A DNA stretch of 33,548 nucleotides from an uncultured Rhodospirillales bacterium (GCA_903931735.1 CAIZDL010000111.1:1-33548), one strand, 5' to 3'; shown: positions 16,148 through 27,165, numbered from the stretch's first letter. The notes: generated from the letters alone by a model not told the origin. Translations and numbers: made by a program.

Positions 16148-17049
16148 GATGCGTTCTCCACCATCCATGAGACGAAGTCGCGATACGATATCCCGCAATG
16201 GGCCGCCTGCTCGGGCACCAGCGACAACGGTGTCATCCCCGGCTGATTATTGACTTCGAGGAAATACAGCCCCTCGGTCCCCGGCTTTGAGGAATCATAC
16301 CGGAAATCAGACCGGCTGACCCCCCGACACCCCAAAGTTTGGTGCACCACCAAAGCCAACCGCATCACCTCGGCGCTGATCTCGGGCGGCAGCGGGGCCG
16401 GAACCACATGCCGGGCATGGCCTGCCACATATTTAGCCGTAAAATCAAAAATCTCGCCGGTAAAGCTGATCTCGGTCACCGCCAACGACCGGTCGCCCAT
16501 CACACCCGCCGTAAGCTCGCGGCCGGGGATATAGTCTTCAACCAACAACCGATCGCCTCCGGCCCAAATCTCGTCGCCGGGGGGCGGGTCGCCGGCCCGC
16601 ACAAAGGTCAACCCCACGGTCGAGCCTTCGTCCACCGGCTTCATGACGTAAGGGGGCGGAATGGGGTGGCCGCCAGCAAAACTTGTGCGCTCAATGATCA
16701 CGCCCCGGGGCGAGCGCACCCCAACGGTGCTGAGCACCCGCTTGGTCATGTCTTTGTCCATCGCGACCGCCGACGCCATCACCCCCGAATGGGTATAGGG
16801 AATGCCCAAAAATTCCAGCACGCCCTGAACGATGCCATCCTCGCCGCCCCGCCCATGCAAGGCGTTAAACACCACATCCGGACGCGGCGTGAGCATCTTA
16901 AGAAAAGCATCGAGATCGCGGGGCATATCCACGGACGTCACGCGATAGCCGGCCTCGACCAGAGCCGCCACAACGCCGGCCCCACTCTTCAACGAAACCT
17001 CGCGCTCAGCGGACCAACCGCCCATCAACACCGCCACGTGCCGGCTCAT
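16135..17049 (-). CDS. ddl: D-alanine--D-alanine ligase
   Basis: A 304-residue ATP-grasp ligase that joins two D-alanines for the peptidoglycan stem peptide in the cytoplasm. Recognisable segments are VLMGGWSAEREVSLKSG at the N-terminus, VFNALHGRGGEDG (the substrate loop), MKPVDEGSTVGLTFV in the ATP-grasp domain, SRSDFRYD, and the C-terminal FLEVNNQPGMTPLSLVP with its metal and phosphate ligands. Its size equals the DdlB class found in dcw clusters. It overlaps murB by 4 bp. Confidence 0.96.
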   Translation of the reverse strand: MSRHVAVLMGGWSAEREVSLKSGAGVVAALVEAGYRVTSVDMPRDLDAFLKMLTPRPDVVFNALHGRGGEDGIVQGVLEFLGIPYTHSGVMASAVAMDKDMTKRVLSTVGVRSPRGVIIERTSFAGGHPIPPPYVMKPVDEGSTVGLTFVRAGDPPPGDEIWAGGDRLLVEDYIPGRELTAGVMGDRSLAVTEISFTGEIFDFTAKYVAGHARHVVPAPLPPEISAEVMRLALVVHQTLGCRGVSRSDFRYDSSKPGTEGLYFLEVNNQPGMTPLSLVPEQAAHCGISYRDFVSWMVENASCQS

Positions 17050-18014
17050 ATCATATACTCCCCTTCGGAATTCCCCCCGGCGGTAACACCGATCCGCTTG
17101 ATTTCCCAGGAGAGTTCCACCCCGGAATGCTCCAAAACCCGCCGCCGCACCTCTTCGCCCAGCGCCTCCAGCTCCGCCGCCGTGGCGTTGCCAAGGTTGA
17201 GCATAAAGTTGCAGTGCTTATCCGACATCTGCGCGCCGCCAATGGTCAAGCCCCGACACCCGGCGCGGTCGATCAACTCCCAAGCCCGATGGCCGGGCGG
17301 ATTGGCGAAGGTCGAGCCGCCGGTCCGCGCGCGCACCGGCTGAGTTTCCGCCCGTCGGCGCGCGATATCGTCGATGCGCGCGCCAATTTCGGCAGCGACG
17401 CCCGGCTCGCCCCGCAACATAGCGCCAACGAAGATCCAATCCTTAGGCGCGGCGCACCGCCGATAGCTCAACCCCAATTCCGCCGCCGGCACCGTGAACC
17501 GCCGCCCCGCCCGATCCACCACCTCGGCCGAAACCAGCACATCGGCCAGCTCGCGCTCAAAGGCGCCGGCGTTCATCCGCAAGGCTCCCCCGATGGTGCC
17601 GGGAATGCCAGAGAGAAACTCCAACCCGGCCACCCCCGCTTGGCGCGCCGCGAGCGCAACATTCAGATCGAGCGCCCCCGCACCGGCTGTCACGGTCATA
17701 CCGTCCAGCCCCACCTGTGCAAACGCCCCGCCAAGCCGCACCACCACCCCCGGAACCCCGCCGTCGCGCACCAGCAAATTAGAGGCAACACCAATCACCG
17801 TTACCGCCACATCGGCGGGGCACTTCGCCAGGAACTCGGCAAGGTCGGCCACATCGGCGGGACGAAACATCACCTCGGCCGGGCCGCCGACCCGAAACCA
17901 CGTAACCCCGGCCAAAGGAGCCGCCGCCGATAGCCGGCCTCGCACCATCGGCAACCGGTCAATCAGGTGAGTGTTCCCAGAAAGCCCCGGCACCGCCGCC
18001 CCTCCGTTGCTCAT
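17046..18014 (-). CDS. murB: UDP-N-acetylenolpyruvoylglucosamine reductase
   Basis: A 322-residue FAD enzyme that reduces enolpyruvyl-UDP-GlcNAc to UDP-MurNAc with NADPH. FAD-binding segments include TWFRVGGPAEVMF, GIPGTIGGALRMNAGAF and YRRC. The catalytic serine is in TGGSTFANP, and the C-terminal glutamate region is LEHSGVELSWEIKRIG. ATG 18014 forms a TGATG overlap with the murC stop; the open frame upstream to 18110 is only the shadow of murC. Confidence 0.95.
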   Translation of the reverse strand: MSNGGAAVPGLSGNTHLIDRLPMVRGRLSAAAPLAGVTWFRVGGPAEVMFRPADVADLAEFLAKCPADVAVTVIGVASNLLVRDGGVPGVVVRLGGAFAQVGLDGMTVTAGAGALDLNVALAARQAGVAGLEFLSGIPGTIGGALRMNAGAFERELADVLVSAEVVDRAGRRFTVPAAELGLSYRRCAAPKDWIFVGAMLRGEPGVAAEIGARIDDIARRRAETQPVRARTGGSTFANPPGHRAWELIDRAGCRGLTIGGAQMSDKHCNFMLNLGNATAAELEALGEEVRRRVLEHSGVELSWEIKRIGVTAGGNSEGEYMI

Positions 18015-19447
18015 CACCCAGCCCCCCCCGCAACCCCGGCAGCGTAGGCGCGCTCCAAATCGGCGGGCAGGGAATTGGCCCAACCACTGATCGTCCCCGC
18101 GCCCAAACACACCACCAGATCGCCGGGCTCAGCAATGCCGGCCACGGTCGCGCCCAAAACTTCGGGACCTTCCAGCGCCACGACATTGCGATGACCGCGC
18201 AAGCGCAGCCCCTCGATCATATGGTCGCGATCGATACCCTCAATCGGCGCCTCGCCGGCCGCATAGACATCAGCCACCACCACCGCGTCGGCGTCATTGA
18301 AGCAAGTGCAAAACTCTTCAAACAAGCTCTGAAGCCGGCTGAATCGATGAGGCTGCACCACCGCCACCACCCGGCCACGGGTGGCCGTACGCGCGGCCCG
18401 GAGCACGGCGCCGATTTCCACCGGATGATGGCCATAATCATCGATTACCGTAACGCCATTGGCGATCCCGGTGCGGGTAAACCGCCGCTTCACGCCTGAA
18501 AAACCCGCCAGCCCCCGACGCATCACCGCCGGCGAAAGCTCCATCTCGTGGGCAACGGCAATGGCGGCCAAGGCGTTCTGAACATTGTGCTTGCCGAACA
18601 TCGGCAGCGTTACCCCCTCCATGGTGAAGGAGGTGCCGCCGGCCCGGTCACACAGCACCACATCAAACTTCGCGCCCTCGGGGCTCAGCTCGACGTTGCG
18701 GGCCTGGACATGAGCCTGAGGGCTAAACCCATAGGTCACGATCCGCCGGTCCGACACGCGGGGAATCATCGCCTGCACCTCGGGATGATCGAGACACAGC
18801 ACCGCAAAGCCGTAAAATGGCACGTTTTGAATGAAACTCTCAAAACCATCGCGCACTTTATCAAAGGTGCCGTAATGGTCGAGATGCTCGGGATCGATGT
18901 TGGTCACCACCGCGATGGTTGCCGGCAGCTTCACGAAAGTGCCATCCGATTCGTCGGCTTCGACCACCATCCACTCACCGGCGCCAAGCCGGGAGTTGGT
19001 GCCATAGGCATTGATGATGCCGCCGTTGATCACCGTCGGGTCTTTACCCGCCGCATCCAAAATCGCCGCCACTAGGGATGTGGTGGTTGTCTTGCCGTGA
19101 GTACCACCAATTGCGACCGACCATTTCAGCCGCATCAGCTCGGCCAGCATCTCGGCGCGCCTGACCACCGGAAGCTGCGCCATTCGCGCCGCAACCACTT
19201 CGGGATTGTCGCGCTTGACTGCCGATGATATAACGACAACTCTGGAGGAGCCTAAGTTTTCCGCCCGATGACCGATAAAAACATCGATCCCCTGCGCGCG
19301 CAGCCGCTTGACGTTGGCGTTCTCGCTAATGTCCGACCCTTGGACCCGATAGCCGAGATTCTTCAACACCTCGGCGATGCCACTCATACCGATGCCGCCA
19401 ATGCCGACAAAGTGAATCAACCCGATATTTAGCGGCAACGCCCTCAT
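18014..19447 (-). CDS. murC: UDP-N-acetylmuramate--L-alanine ligase
   Basis: A 477-residue Mur ligase that adds L-Ala to UDP-MurNAc. The N-terminal Rossmann motif is [13 protein letters not shown], the ATP loop is [10 protein letters not shown], and the Mur ligase centre includes EADESDGTF and [11 protein letters not shown]. The C-terminal domain has the [10 protein letters not shown] segment. The start is ATG 19447, overlapping the murG stop by 4 bp; the frame is open for 74 more codons inside murG, but that part is low-complexity and not conserved. Confidence 0.96.
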   Translation of the reverse strand: MRALPLNIGLIHFVGIGGIGMSGIAEVLKNLGYRVQGSDISENANVKRLRAQGIDVFIGHRAENLGSSRVVVISSAVKRDNPEVVAARMAQLPVVRRAEMLAELMRLKWSVAIGGTHGKTTTTSLVAAILDAAGKDPTVINGGIINAYGTNSRLGAGEWMVVEADESDGTFVKLPATIAVVTNIDPEHLDHYGTFDKVRDGFESFIQNVPFYGFAVLCLDHPEVQAMIPRVSDRRIVTYGFSPQAHVQARNVELSPEGAKFDVVLCDRAGGTSFTMEGVTLPMFGKHNVQNALAAIAVAHEMELSPAVMRRGLAGFSGVKRRFTRTGIANGVTVIDDYGHHPVEIGAVLRAARTATRGRVVAVVQPHRFSRLQSLFEEFCTCFNDADAVVVADVYAAGEAPIEGIDRDHMIEGLRLRGHRNVVALEGPEVLGATVAGIAEPGDLVVCLGAGTISGWANSLPADLERAYAAGVAGGAG

Positions 19448-20592
19448 TCCGCACTCCCTTGACCATTCAATTGCTGGCTGCACGCACAGCCACTCGCGCA
19501 CCCGTGCGCCACCTCGATAACAGTTTCCGCCAGCCGCGCCGCAGCATCCACCACACACCAGCCTCGCGCCACCGCTGCTGCCAGCGCCAAATCTCCCGGC
19601 TGGGCCAACAACGCCTCCAACCGCACGGCCAGAGCATCCGCTGTAAACTCCGGCTGGGCCATCAGCCAAGCACCACCGGCTTGCGCCAGCGAGCGCGCGT
19701 TAACGGTTTGATGATCGTCGGTGGCATAAGGATAAGGCACCAAAACCGAGGGCCGCCCCACCGCCGTCAGCTCCGCCATTGTCGAGGCGCCGGCCCGACA
19801 AATCACCAGATGCGCCGCCGCCAACCGCGCCGGCACATCTGTAAAGAAGCTCGACAGCTCGACCCCACCGACGCCCAGCCCTTCATAGGCCGTGCGGGCG
19901 CCATCGATATCTTCCGGGCGGCATTGCTGCGCCACCACCAGCCGCGCCCGCAGCCCCTCGGGCACCCGTGCGAGGGCCGCAGGGATAACGTCGCTAAACA
20001 CCCGGGCGCCCTGGCTGCCCCCCAGCACCAACAGCCGGATCGGCCCCACCCCGTTGGGCGGCGTATAAAAAGCCCCCCGCTCCCCCGCCACCCCGGGCCG
20101 GACCGGATTGCCGGTCTGCACCACGATATCGCGGCAGGATTCCGGCACCCCCGACACCACGGGAAAAGACACGCCAAGCTTGATCGCGCCCCGCACCATC
20201 AACCGGTTGGCCCGGCCCAGCACGGCGTTTTGTTCATGAAGCACCACCGGGACCCGAGCGAGCCGCGCCGCGATCACCGCCGGCAGGGAGGGATATCCGC
20301 CAAAGCCAACCACCACCGAAGGCTTTACCTCTGCAATCACCCGCCGGGCCTGCACCGTGCCCAGCGCAATCAGGCCGATAGTCCGCACCTTACCCAGCAC
20401 CCCCGGAAACAGCGTGGCGGCATGGACCCGATAAACCGGCACCGCCGGCAGGGAGTCACCAAACGCCTTACCGCGCCGATCGGTGATCAACGCCACCGGT
20501 TGGCCCCGCGCCAAAAGTTCGCGCGCCAAGGCCTCGGCCGGGAACATATGCCCGCCGGTGCCGCCGGCAGTCAGCAGAACCGGCCCGATCAT
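19444..20592 (-). CDS. murG: Lipid II synthase (UDP-GlcNAc:lipid I transferase)
   Basis: A 382-residue GT-B glycosyltransferase on the inner face of the membrane. The N-terminal glycine-rich loop [16 protein letters not shown], the second loop [14 protein letters not shown], and the donor-binding [24 protein letters not shown] followed by DDHQ are diagnostic. It makes lipid II from lipid I. It overlaps ftsW and murC by 4 bp each, so the three are probably co-translated. Confidence 0.96.
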   Translation of the reverse strand: MIGPVLLTAGGTGGHMFPAEALARELLARGQPVALITDRRGKAFGDSLPAVPVYRVHAATLFPGVLGKVRTIGLIALGTVQARRVIAEVKPSVVVGFGGYPSLPAVIAARLARVPVVLHEQNAVLGRANRLMVRGAIKLGVSFPVVSGVPESCRDIVVQTGNPVRPGVAGERGAFYTPPNGVGPIRLLVLGGSQGARVFSDVIPAALARVPEGLRARLVVAQQCRPEDIDGARTAYEGLGVGGVELSSFFTDVPARLAAAHLVICRAGASTMAELTAVGRPSVLVPYPYATDDHQTVNARSLAQAGGAWLMAQPEFTADALAVRLEALLAQPGDLALAAAVARGWCVVDAAARLAETVIEVAHGCASGCACSQQLNGQGSAE

Positions 20593-21713
20593 GACCGATC
20601 CCCCAAGCCGAAGTGACGCCGCGTCAACGCCAAAACCATGCCCATCCCGAAGCCGAGCGCGATCAACGACGAGCCGCCATAGCTGACAAACGGCAAGGTC
20701 ATGCCCTTGGTCGGCATCATGTGCAGCGACGAGGCCATGTTAATGAAGGCCTGCATCCCGAACTGGACCAACAACCCGGCCGCCGCCAGCAACACAAACA
20801 AATTTGAATCTTTCAGCAGGCGCGAGAACCCCCGCAGCACGATAAAGGCAAACAACGCGACCAGCAGCAGCGTCCACAATAAGCCCAATTCCTCCCCCGC
20901 CACCGCGAAGATAAAATCGGCGTGCGCATCGGGCAATTGCATTTTGACCGTGCCCTGACCCGGCCCGGTGCCCAGCAGGCCGCCGTTGCCAAAAGCCTCG
21001 AGGGAGCGAGTCACCTGATATTGGTCGCCCGCCGCCGGGTCTAGAAAGCGGTCGATCCGGCTATGGACATGCGGAAGAAAATAATAAGCACCAATCAGCC
21101 CACCAATACCAAGCACAAACAACACGAGAACGAAGCCAAGATTGAGGCCAGCGAGAAAGAACTGGCAAAACCACACCACCGAAACCACAAATGCCATGCC
21201 AAGATCTGGCTGCTTCAACAACAGCGCGGCAACGAGCAAGTATGCAAAAATCGACACCATGTTTCCGGGAAAGCCCGGACTGGTGCGCTGGAGCGAAAAC
21301 AGCCAAGCCGCCACCACCGCGAACGCCGGCTTCAAAAACTCCGAAGGCTGGATTGAGAGGCCGGGAAAATGAATCCACCGCCGCGCGCCCTTAATCTCCA
21401 CCCCAACCACCATGGTGGCCGCCGTCAACACCAGCGCAATACCAAAAACGATGAGCGCCGCCCGCCGCACCCCCCGAGGCGACAACAGCGAAATGCCAAT
21501 CATCAACAGCAGCGCTGGCACCAGCATCACCACATGGTGCTCAACGAAATGATACGAGTCGAGGCCAATGCGCGCCGCCACCGCCGGGCTCGCGGCCATG
21601 ATCAGGATCGTGCCATAGCCAACCAACACCGCCAGGGCCGCCAGCATCCAGCGGTCGACGGTCCACCACCATCTCCCCAAGATTGACTGATCGGTGCGGT
21701 CGAAGGCCATCAT
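20589..21713 (-). CDS. ftsW: Peptidoglycan polymerase FtsW (SEDS family)
   Basis: A 374-residue membrane protein with about ten helices. SEDS features include the segment MVVGVEIKGARRWIHFPGLSIQPSEF and the C-terminal GMTLPFVSYGGSSLIALG. It polymerises glycan strands at the septum with FtsI. ATG 21713 is favoured because GGGAG lies about 8 nt before it; ATG 21728, directly abutting the murD stop, would add five residues. Confidence 0.95.
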   Translation of the reverse strand: MMAFDRTDQSILGRWWWTVDRWMLAALAVLVGYGTILIMAASPAVAARIGLDSYHFVEHHVVMLVPALLLMIGISLLSPRGVRRAALIVFGIALVLTAATMVVGVEIKGARRWIHFPGLSIQPSEFLKPAFAVVAAWLFSLQRTSPGFPGNMVSIFAYLLVAALLLKQPDLGMAFVVSVVWFCQFFLAGLNLGFVLVLFVLGIGGLIGAYYFLPHVHSRIDRFLDPAAGDQYQVTRSLEAFGNGGLLGTGPGQGTVKMQLPDAHADFIFAVAGEELGLLWTLLLVALFAFIVLRGFSRLLKDSNLFVLLAAAGLLVQFGMQAFINMASSLHMMPTKGMTLPFVSYGGSSLIALGFGMGMVLALTRRHFGLGDRS

Positions 21714-21728
21714 GGCCCGGTCTCCCAT

Positions 21729-23132
21729 TTAACCCGAATAGTTCCCAACAAAATCCGCGACATAACCGGAGAAAGCCGCGCCTCGTGCCTCAAAATCCAC
21801 GAACTGATCGAACGATGCACAGGCTGGCGAGAGCAAAACACACGCCCCCGCCCGCCGTTCCGCAAGAGCCGTCTCGGCAGCCTTACGCACCGCCACATCG
21901 AGTGTACAACATCTTGTATACTGAACTTGCCCTTCAAGCCAAGCGGCAAACGACTCGGACGCTTCGCCGATCAAATATGCGTGGCGGACACGGCCCAAGA
22001 GCGGCTCCAGCCCGGCAAGACCGCCATCTTTTGGCTTGCCCCCGACAATCCAATAGATATCATGGTAGCAAGCCAGAGCTTTGCTTGTGGCGTCGGCGTT
22101 GGTCGCCTTGCTGTCGTTGACGAAGAGCGCGTTCTCCAACTGCCCCACGCGCTGCTGGCGGTGGGCAAGGCCGGGGAAGTTGAGAATCGACCGGGTAATC
22201 AGGTCCGGGTGCGCGCCCACTGCCCGCGCGGCGGCATAGGCGGCGCAGGCATTCTGCCAGTTATGGCGCCCCGGCAACGCCGCCACCCCGCGCAAATCAA
22301 GAATTTCGGCGGCTTTACTCTCGGTATCGTCAATCAACACACCGTGCTTGGTATAAACGCCGCCCGCAGCCCGATGCTCGGTGGAAATCGGGATCGCGAT
22401 CAAGTCATCGCGCCGCGCCAACGCCCGAAAGATCTCCCGGCTCGGTTCATCATCGACACCGATCACCGCCGTTAAAGGCTGGGCCGGCGCCACCACCGGC
22501 TTTTGCTCGAACATCAGCGTCTTGGCGCGGATATATCCTTCAAGGCCACCGTGACGGTCGAGATGATCGGGCGTGATATTCAGCATCACCGCCACGGCAA
22601 ACGGCGCGGCGAAGGTCTGTTCCAACTGGTACGACGACAGCTCGAGCACATAGGTGCCCGATGCGCCCATCGGGGGCAGGCTCAGCACCGGCGTGCCCAA
22701 ATTGCCGCCCACCGCCACCGGCCGCCCGGAAAGCTTTAAAATATGGCCGATGAGCGACGTGGTGGTCGATTTTCCGTTGGTTCCGGTGATCCCGATCCAG
22801 GCAGCATCGTGCTCGGAGCGCGCCAGCAACTCAATATCGCCAATGATCTCAACCCCCGCCTCGCGCGCCCGCGTCGCCACCGGATTGGGCTGCGGATAGG
22901 TGTGGGGAATGCCTGGGGCGAGCACCAGCGCCGCCGCACCGCCAAGGTCTGCCTCGTGCAGGTTGACCAACGGTACGCCCGCCGCCGCCGCCTCGGCCCG
23001 GCGCCCGGGGCTGTCATCCCAAGCCCATACCGTGGCCCCACTGGCTTTCAACGCCAGCGCCGCCGCCAAGCCCGACCGCGCGAGCCCCATCACCGCAACC
23101 GGGTAGCCTTTAAAGAAGAAGAGGTCGATCAT
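21729..23132 (-). CDS. murD: UDP-N-acetylmuramoyl-L-alanine--D-glutamate ligase
   Basis: A 467-residue Mur ligase that adds D-Glu. The N-terminal VAVMGLARSGLAAALAL binds the UDP-sugar, the ATP loop is GITGTNGKSTTTSL, and the LNITPDHLDRHG and GRHNWQNACAAYAAA segments are family-typical. Also visible are the late NDSKATNADATSKAL and GGKPKDGGL motifs. ATG 23132 follows mraY by 7 bp; the 19 upstream codons lie inside mraY and do not fit the family. Confidence 0.96.
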   Translation of the reverse strand: MIDLFFFKGYPVAVMGLARSGLAAALALKASGATVWAWDDSPGRRAEAAAAGVPLVNLHEADLGGAAALVLAPGIPHTYPQPNPVATRAREAGVEIIGDIELLARSEHDAAWIGITGTNGKSTTTSLIGHILKLSGRPVAVGGNLGTPVLSLPPMGASGTYVLELSSYQLEQTFAAPFAVAVMLNITPDHLDRHGGLEGYIRAKTLMFEQKPVVAPAQPLTAVIGVDDEPSREIFRALARRDDLIAIPISTEHRAAGGVYTKHGVLIDDTESKAAEILDLRGVAALPGRHNWQNACAAYAAARAVGAHPDLITRSILNFPGLAHRQQRVGQLENALFVNDSKATNADATSKALACYHDIYWIVGGKPKDGGLAGLEPLLGRVRHAYLIGEASESFAAWLEGQVQYTRCCTLDVAVRKAAETALAERRAGACVLLSPACASFDQFVDFEARGAAFSGYVADFVGNYSG

Positions 23133-23139
23133 GGCACCG

Positions 23140-24225
23140 TCACCGCAACTTAAGGGTTGATAGTCCGACCAATGCCAATATTGATGCAATAATCCAAAAG
23201 CGAATCACCACCGTGGGCTCGGCCCAGCCCTTTTTCTCAAAATGATGGTGAAGCGGCGCCATCCGAAACACACGCTTGCCAGTTAATTTGAATGATGCAA
23301 CCTGGACAATCACCGACACTGTTTCCAGCACAAACAACCCGCCGATAATGGCCAACACAATCTCGTGCTTTGTCACCACGCTGATCGCGCCAAGCGCACC
23401 GCCCACCGAAAGCGACCCGGTGTCGCCCATAAACACCATGGCCGGCGGGGCGTTGAACCACAAAAAGCCCAGGCTCGCCCCAACCAACGCGCCGCAGAAC
23501 ACCGTCAATTCGCCCGCGCGCGGCACGTAGTGGAGTTGCAGATAGTTGGCAAAAATGCTGTTGCCGACCAAGTACGCGATCAACGCAAAGCACCCCGCCG
23601 CGATCATCACCGGCACGATGGCGAGCCCGTCCAACCCATCGGTGAGGTTGACCGCATTGGAGGCGCCAACCATCACAAACACCGCAAATGCAACGAATGA
23701 CCAACCGAACTGGAGCAACACCTCTTTAAAAAATGGTATAGAAAGCCCGGTGGCCAAAGGCTCCGGCGTTACCAACACAATCAATACCGAGGCAACCAGG
23801 GATATGCCCACCTGAGCCACCAGCTTCAACTTACCGGGCAGGCCCTTGGGGTTACGCTTTGTTAGCTTCAGGTAATCGTCGCCGAAACCCACGAGGCCGA
23901 AGCCGACCGTTACCAGCAAAACGATCCAGGTATAAGCGTTTGAAAGATCGACCCATAATAAGGTGCTGACGATCACTGCAATCAGGATCATCAGGCCGCC
24001 CATTGTTGGCGTCCCTTTCTTTTTCTGGTGGGTCTCGGGACCGTCAGCCCGGATCGGTTGTCCCTCCCCCTGCTTGCGTTTAAGCCAGCGGATCAACGGC
24101 GGCCCGATCACAAAGCTGATAATCAGCGCCGTCAACACGGCGCCGCCGGTCCGGAACGTGATGTAACGAAACAGGTTGAACGGACCGAAATCGGCCGCCA
24201 GCGGATAGAGGAAATGATACAACAT
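23140..24225 (-). CDS. mraY: Phospho-MurNAc-pentapeptide translocase
   Basis: A 361-residue integral membrane enzyme with about ten helices that forms lipid I from UDP-MurNAc-pentapeptide and undecaprenyl phosphate. Diagnostic motifs are [32 protein letters not shown] with the catalytic aspartates, [13 protein letters not shown], and the histidine cluster [13 protein letters not shown]. Its full length matches the family. It starts 19 bp after murF. Confidence 0.97.
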   Translation of the reverse strand: MLYHFLYPLAADFGPFNLFRYITFRTGGAVLTALIISFVIGPPLIRWLKRKQGEGQPIRADGPETHQKKKGTPTMGGLMILIAVIVSTLLWVDLSNAYTWIVLLVTVGFGLVGFGDDYLKLTKRNPKGLPGKLKLVAQVGISLVASVLIVLVTPEPLATGLSIPFFKEVLLQFGWSFVAFAVFVMVGASNAVNLTDGLDGLAIVPVMIAAGCFALIAYLVGNSIFANYLQLHYVPRAGELTVFCGALVGASLGFLWFNAPPAMVFMGDTGSLSVGGALGAISVVTKHEIVLAIIGGLFVLETVSVIVQVASFKLTGKRVFRMAPLHHHFEKKGWAEPTVVIRFWIIASILALVGLSTLKLR

Positions 24226-24244
24226 GGTCTAAAGCCTCGCCCGC

Positions 24245-25705
24245 TTACGAAACTGCGGCGGCCGCCGCCACCGGTTGAAACTCACCCGACTTTGCCGGCC
24301 GGGACACATCCATTGCCGAGAGCGCGGCGACCAGACCACCCATCCGGCTCCCCGCCGACCCCTTGACCAACACCACGTCCCCGCCCCGTACCGCAGCCGT
24401 GACCGTTGGGGTCAACGCCGCCGCATCGACAGCATACGCGCCCTGTACGTGAGCCGGAAGCCCGGCGTACAGGGACTCCATATTGGGACCGCAACAAAAC
24501 ACCAAGTCAAAACCACACGCCACCAACGGGTTTGCCAGAGCACCATGGAGCGACGAAGACAGCGCGCCCAATTCCAGCATATCGCCCAACACCGCGATCC
24601 GACGCCCGCCTACGCCAACCGGGATCATTCCGGTCACCTGAAACGAGGCTTCCATTGCAGCGGGGCTGGCATTGTAACTTTCATCCACCACCGTAAAAGC
24701 GCCCGATTGCGCAACCACCCGCCCCCGTACGCCTCGGCCTTTCACCGCCGGCAGCACCCCAAGCGTACGCCCGGCAGCGCTCAAATCCCCCCCCGCGGCC
24801 CGCACCGCCAGCAACACCCCAAGGCTGTTCACCACCCAATGCCGGCCCGGCAACGAGAGGGTGTACGCGAAGTGTACGCCATCGATTTCGACGATGACAT
24901 CGCTGCCGTCTTCACGGCACGTACAGCCGACCAGTCGGGCATCGGCGCCAACAGCTTCGCCAAAACTCTGTACGCCCATCAACCCGGCACGCGCCGCCGC
25001 CCCGGCCAAGCGGGCAAATTGATCATTGTCGCGGTTGAGGATCGCGACGCCACCCGAGGCCATGCCCTCAAACAACTCGGCCTTGGCATTGGCGATAGCG
25101 GCAATCGAGGTGAAAAACTCAAGGTGCGCCGGCACAACGGTCGTGATCAGCCCGACATCCGGCCGAACCATCCGCGATAATGGCCCAATCTCGCCAGCGT
25201 GGTTCATTCCCAGCTCAAACACGCCAAACTTGCATTCCGGCGGCAAACGAGCAAGACTAAGCGGGACACCCCAATGATTATTGAGACTGCCGGCGGTGGC
25301 ATAACTTGGTGCCTGGGCGGCAAGACAACAAATCAGCGCTTCCTTTGTCCCAGTTTTACCAACAGAACCGGTAACCGCGATAATCTTAGCGTGAGTTCTC
25401 GCCCGAGCCGCCCGGCCAAGGTTCTCCAGCGCAACGAGGGTGTCGGCGCAAAACAGCAACGGCGCGCCCTCGTCCACACCATCGGGCCGCCGCGCCACCA
25501 ACGCCGCCACCGCGCCGGCCGCAAATGCCTTGGCAACAAAGGTATGGCCGTCGAAATTCGGCCCCTGAAGGGCAACGAAAAGATCACCAGGAGCGACCGT
25601 GCGGCTATCAATGGAAACACCGGTTGCGCGCCAAGCCTGCCGCGACGTACCGCCGGTCGCAGCCACCGCATCCTCGGATGTCCAAAGCGTTGGGGGCGTA
25701 CTCAT
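24245..25705 (-). CDS. murF: UDP-MurNAc-tripeptide--D-Ala-D-Ala ligase
   Basis: A 486-residue Mur ligase that adds the D-Ala-D-Ala made by Ddl. It has the N-terminal substrate domain with SIDSRTVAPGDLFVAL, the ATP loop VTGSVGKTGTKEA, and the central segments FELGMNHAGEIGPLS and VVDESYNASPAAMEAS. These are the MurF versions of the Mur ligase motifs. ATG 25705 overlaps the murE stop by 4 bp. The extreme C-terminus is an Ala-rich tail of no clear role. Confidence 0.96.
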   Translation of the reverse strand: MSTPPTLWTSEDAVAATGGTSRQAWRATGVSIDSRTVAPGDLFVALQGPNFDGHTFVAKAFAAGAVAALVARRPDGVDEGAPLLFCADTLVALENLGRAARARTHAKIIAVTGSVGKTGTKEALICCLAAQAPSYATAGSLNNHWGVPLSLARLPPECKFGVFELGMNHAGEIGPLSRMVRPDVGLITTVVPAHLEFFTSIAAIANAKAELFEGMASGGVAILNRDNDQFARLAGAAARAGLMGVQSFGEAVGADARLVGCTCREDGSDVIVEIDGVHFAYTLSLPGRHWVVNSLGVLLAVRAAGGDLSAAGRTLGVLPAVKGRGVRGRVVAQSGAFTVVDESYNASPAAMEASFQVTGMIPVGVGGRRIAVLGDMLELGALSSSLHGALANPLVACGFDLVFCCGPNMESLYAGLPAHVQGAYAVDAAALTPTVTAAVRGGDVVLVKGSAGSRMGGLVAALSAMDVSRPAKSGEFQPVAAAAAVS

Positions 25706-27165
25706 TTCGTTATCTCCGCCACCGCAGCCCGTACTTCTGCCGCATCATCAAAAGGTCTGGTTTCTGCGCCCACGATTTGCCCCTGTTCATGGCCTTTACC
25801 GGCAATCACCAGCAAATCGCCCGCCGCCAGATCCCCCACCGCCGCTTTGATCGCCATCCGCCGGTCGCCGATTTCCACAGCTCCCGGCGCCGCCGCCAAA
25901 ATCTCCGCCCGCACCGCCGCCGGAACCTCGCCGCGCGGGTTGTCGTCGGTCACGATGACCCGGTCGGCAAGGCGGATGGCAATTTCGCCCATCACCGGCC
26001 GCTTGCCCCGATCCCGATCGCCGCCGCAGCCAAACACCAACGCAAGCTTACCCGTAGCATGGGGACGCAGCGCATTCAGCACCGTTTCGAGGGCATCCGG
26101 GGTGTGAGCGTAATCGACAATCACCGGCGCCCCCGCCGGATGATGCGCCACCAATTGCAACCGGCCGGGCACCCCCTCCAGGGCCTCCACCGCCTCCAGC
26201 ACCGGCCCCACCGCGCCCTGGGGGTCGGCGGCAAGGACCAGCCCGAGCGCACACAGCGCGTTCCAGGCCTGAAAACGGCCGATCAACCCAAGCTCGATTT
26301 CCACCGGCTGGTTCAAAAACAAGAGGGTCAAGCGCTGACCATGGGCCAACGGCGTGACCTTCACCACTTTAAGCTCCCGGCCCGCAAAGCCGTAACCGAG
26401 CACGCGAATGCCCCGGATCTGGCAGAGCAACGCCAACTCGGGAAACTCAGGCGCGTCCGCGTTAAGGACCGCGATACCGTCATCGGCCAAAACCCGCGCA
26501 AAAAGAGCGCCTTTGGCCGCAAGGTAAGTCACCATATCGCCGTGATAATCCAAATGATCACGGGTGAGGTTGGTAAAAGCCGCCGCCTTGAGCCGCACAC
26601 CATCGAGGCGAAACTGGTCGAGCCCGTGGCTCGAAGCCTCCATGGCCAGATGATCGACCCCCCCCTCGGCCAGCGAGGCAAGGCCGGCGTGGAGCGCCAC
26701 CGGGTCAGGGGTGGTCATGCTCGGCCCCGCCCAATCCACCCCCGCAGGCGCGCTGAGGCCCAACGTCCCGAGGCAAGCGCCCCGCTTGCCCAACCGCTCC
26801 CAGATCTGGCGAACAAATTGAACGGTCGAGGTTTTGCCATTGGTGCCCGTAACCGCCACCACGGTTTTGGGCTGACGGCTATAAAAGGCCGCCGCCATCA
26901 GGGCGAAAGCCCGGCGTGGCGCCGGATCCTCGATCAAACGGACACCGGGCGGGACGCACATGGTGTCGGGCGGAGCCAAAATGGCCGTCGCGCCCTTCGC
27001 CACCGCATCGGCGATAAAAGCCCGGCCATCGTTATGAGACCCGGGCAGCGCCGCGAACAGAAAGCCGGGACGAACCAAGCGCGAGTCGGCGGTCAAGCCG
27101 GCGATCTCGAGGTCAGCCCCGTCCAACGCCCCTGAGGCGTCCGCGCCAGCGCTAATGGTCGTCAT
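25702..27165 (-). CDS. murE: UDP-MurNAc-L-Ala-D-Glu--meso-diaminopimelate ligase
   Basis: A 487-residue Mur ligase. The ATP loop is VTGTNGKTSTVQF, the UDP-binding GLTADSRLVRPGFLFAALPG lies near the N-terminus, and the VIVDYAHTPDALETVL segment is typical. The DNPR motif (VTDDNPRGE) is the signature for meso-diaminopimelate as third residue, as expected in a Gram-negative wall. ATG 27165 overlaps ftsI by 14 bp. A TTG at 27183 with AAAGG before it is an alternative that would add six residues. Confidence 0.95.
   Translation of the reverse strand: MTTISAGADASGALDGADLEIAGLTADSRLVRPGFLFAALPGSHNDGRAFIADAVAKGATAILAPPDTMCVPPGVRLIEDPAPRRAFALMAAAFYSRQPKTVVAVTGTNGKTSTVQFVRQIWERLGKRGACLGTLGLSAPAGVDWAGPSMTTPDPVALHAGLASLAEGGVDHLAMEASSHGLDQFRLDGVRLKAAAFTNLTRDHLDYHGDMVTYLAAKGALFARVLADDGIAVLNADAPEFPELALLCQIRGIRVLGYGFAGRELKVVKVTPLAHGQRLTLLFLNQPVEIELGLIGRFQAWNALCALGLVLAADPQGAVGPVLEAVEALEGVPGRLQLVAHHPAGAPVIVDYAHTPDALETVLNALRPHATGKLALVFGCGGDRDRGKRPVMGEIAIRLADRVIVTDDNPRGEVPAAVRAEILAAAPGAVEIGDRRMAIKAAVGDLAAGDLLVIAGKGHEQGQIVGAETRPFDDAAEVRAAVAEITK

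Noticed and set aside
19448-19669. N-terminal extension of MurC
   Set aside because: The 74 extra codons lie inside murG in another frame and are low-complexity Gly/Ala/Arg. ATG 19447 gives the usual 4-bp overlap and the family N-terminus.
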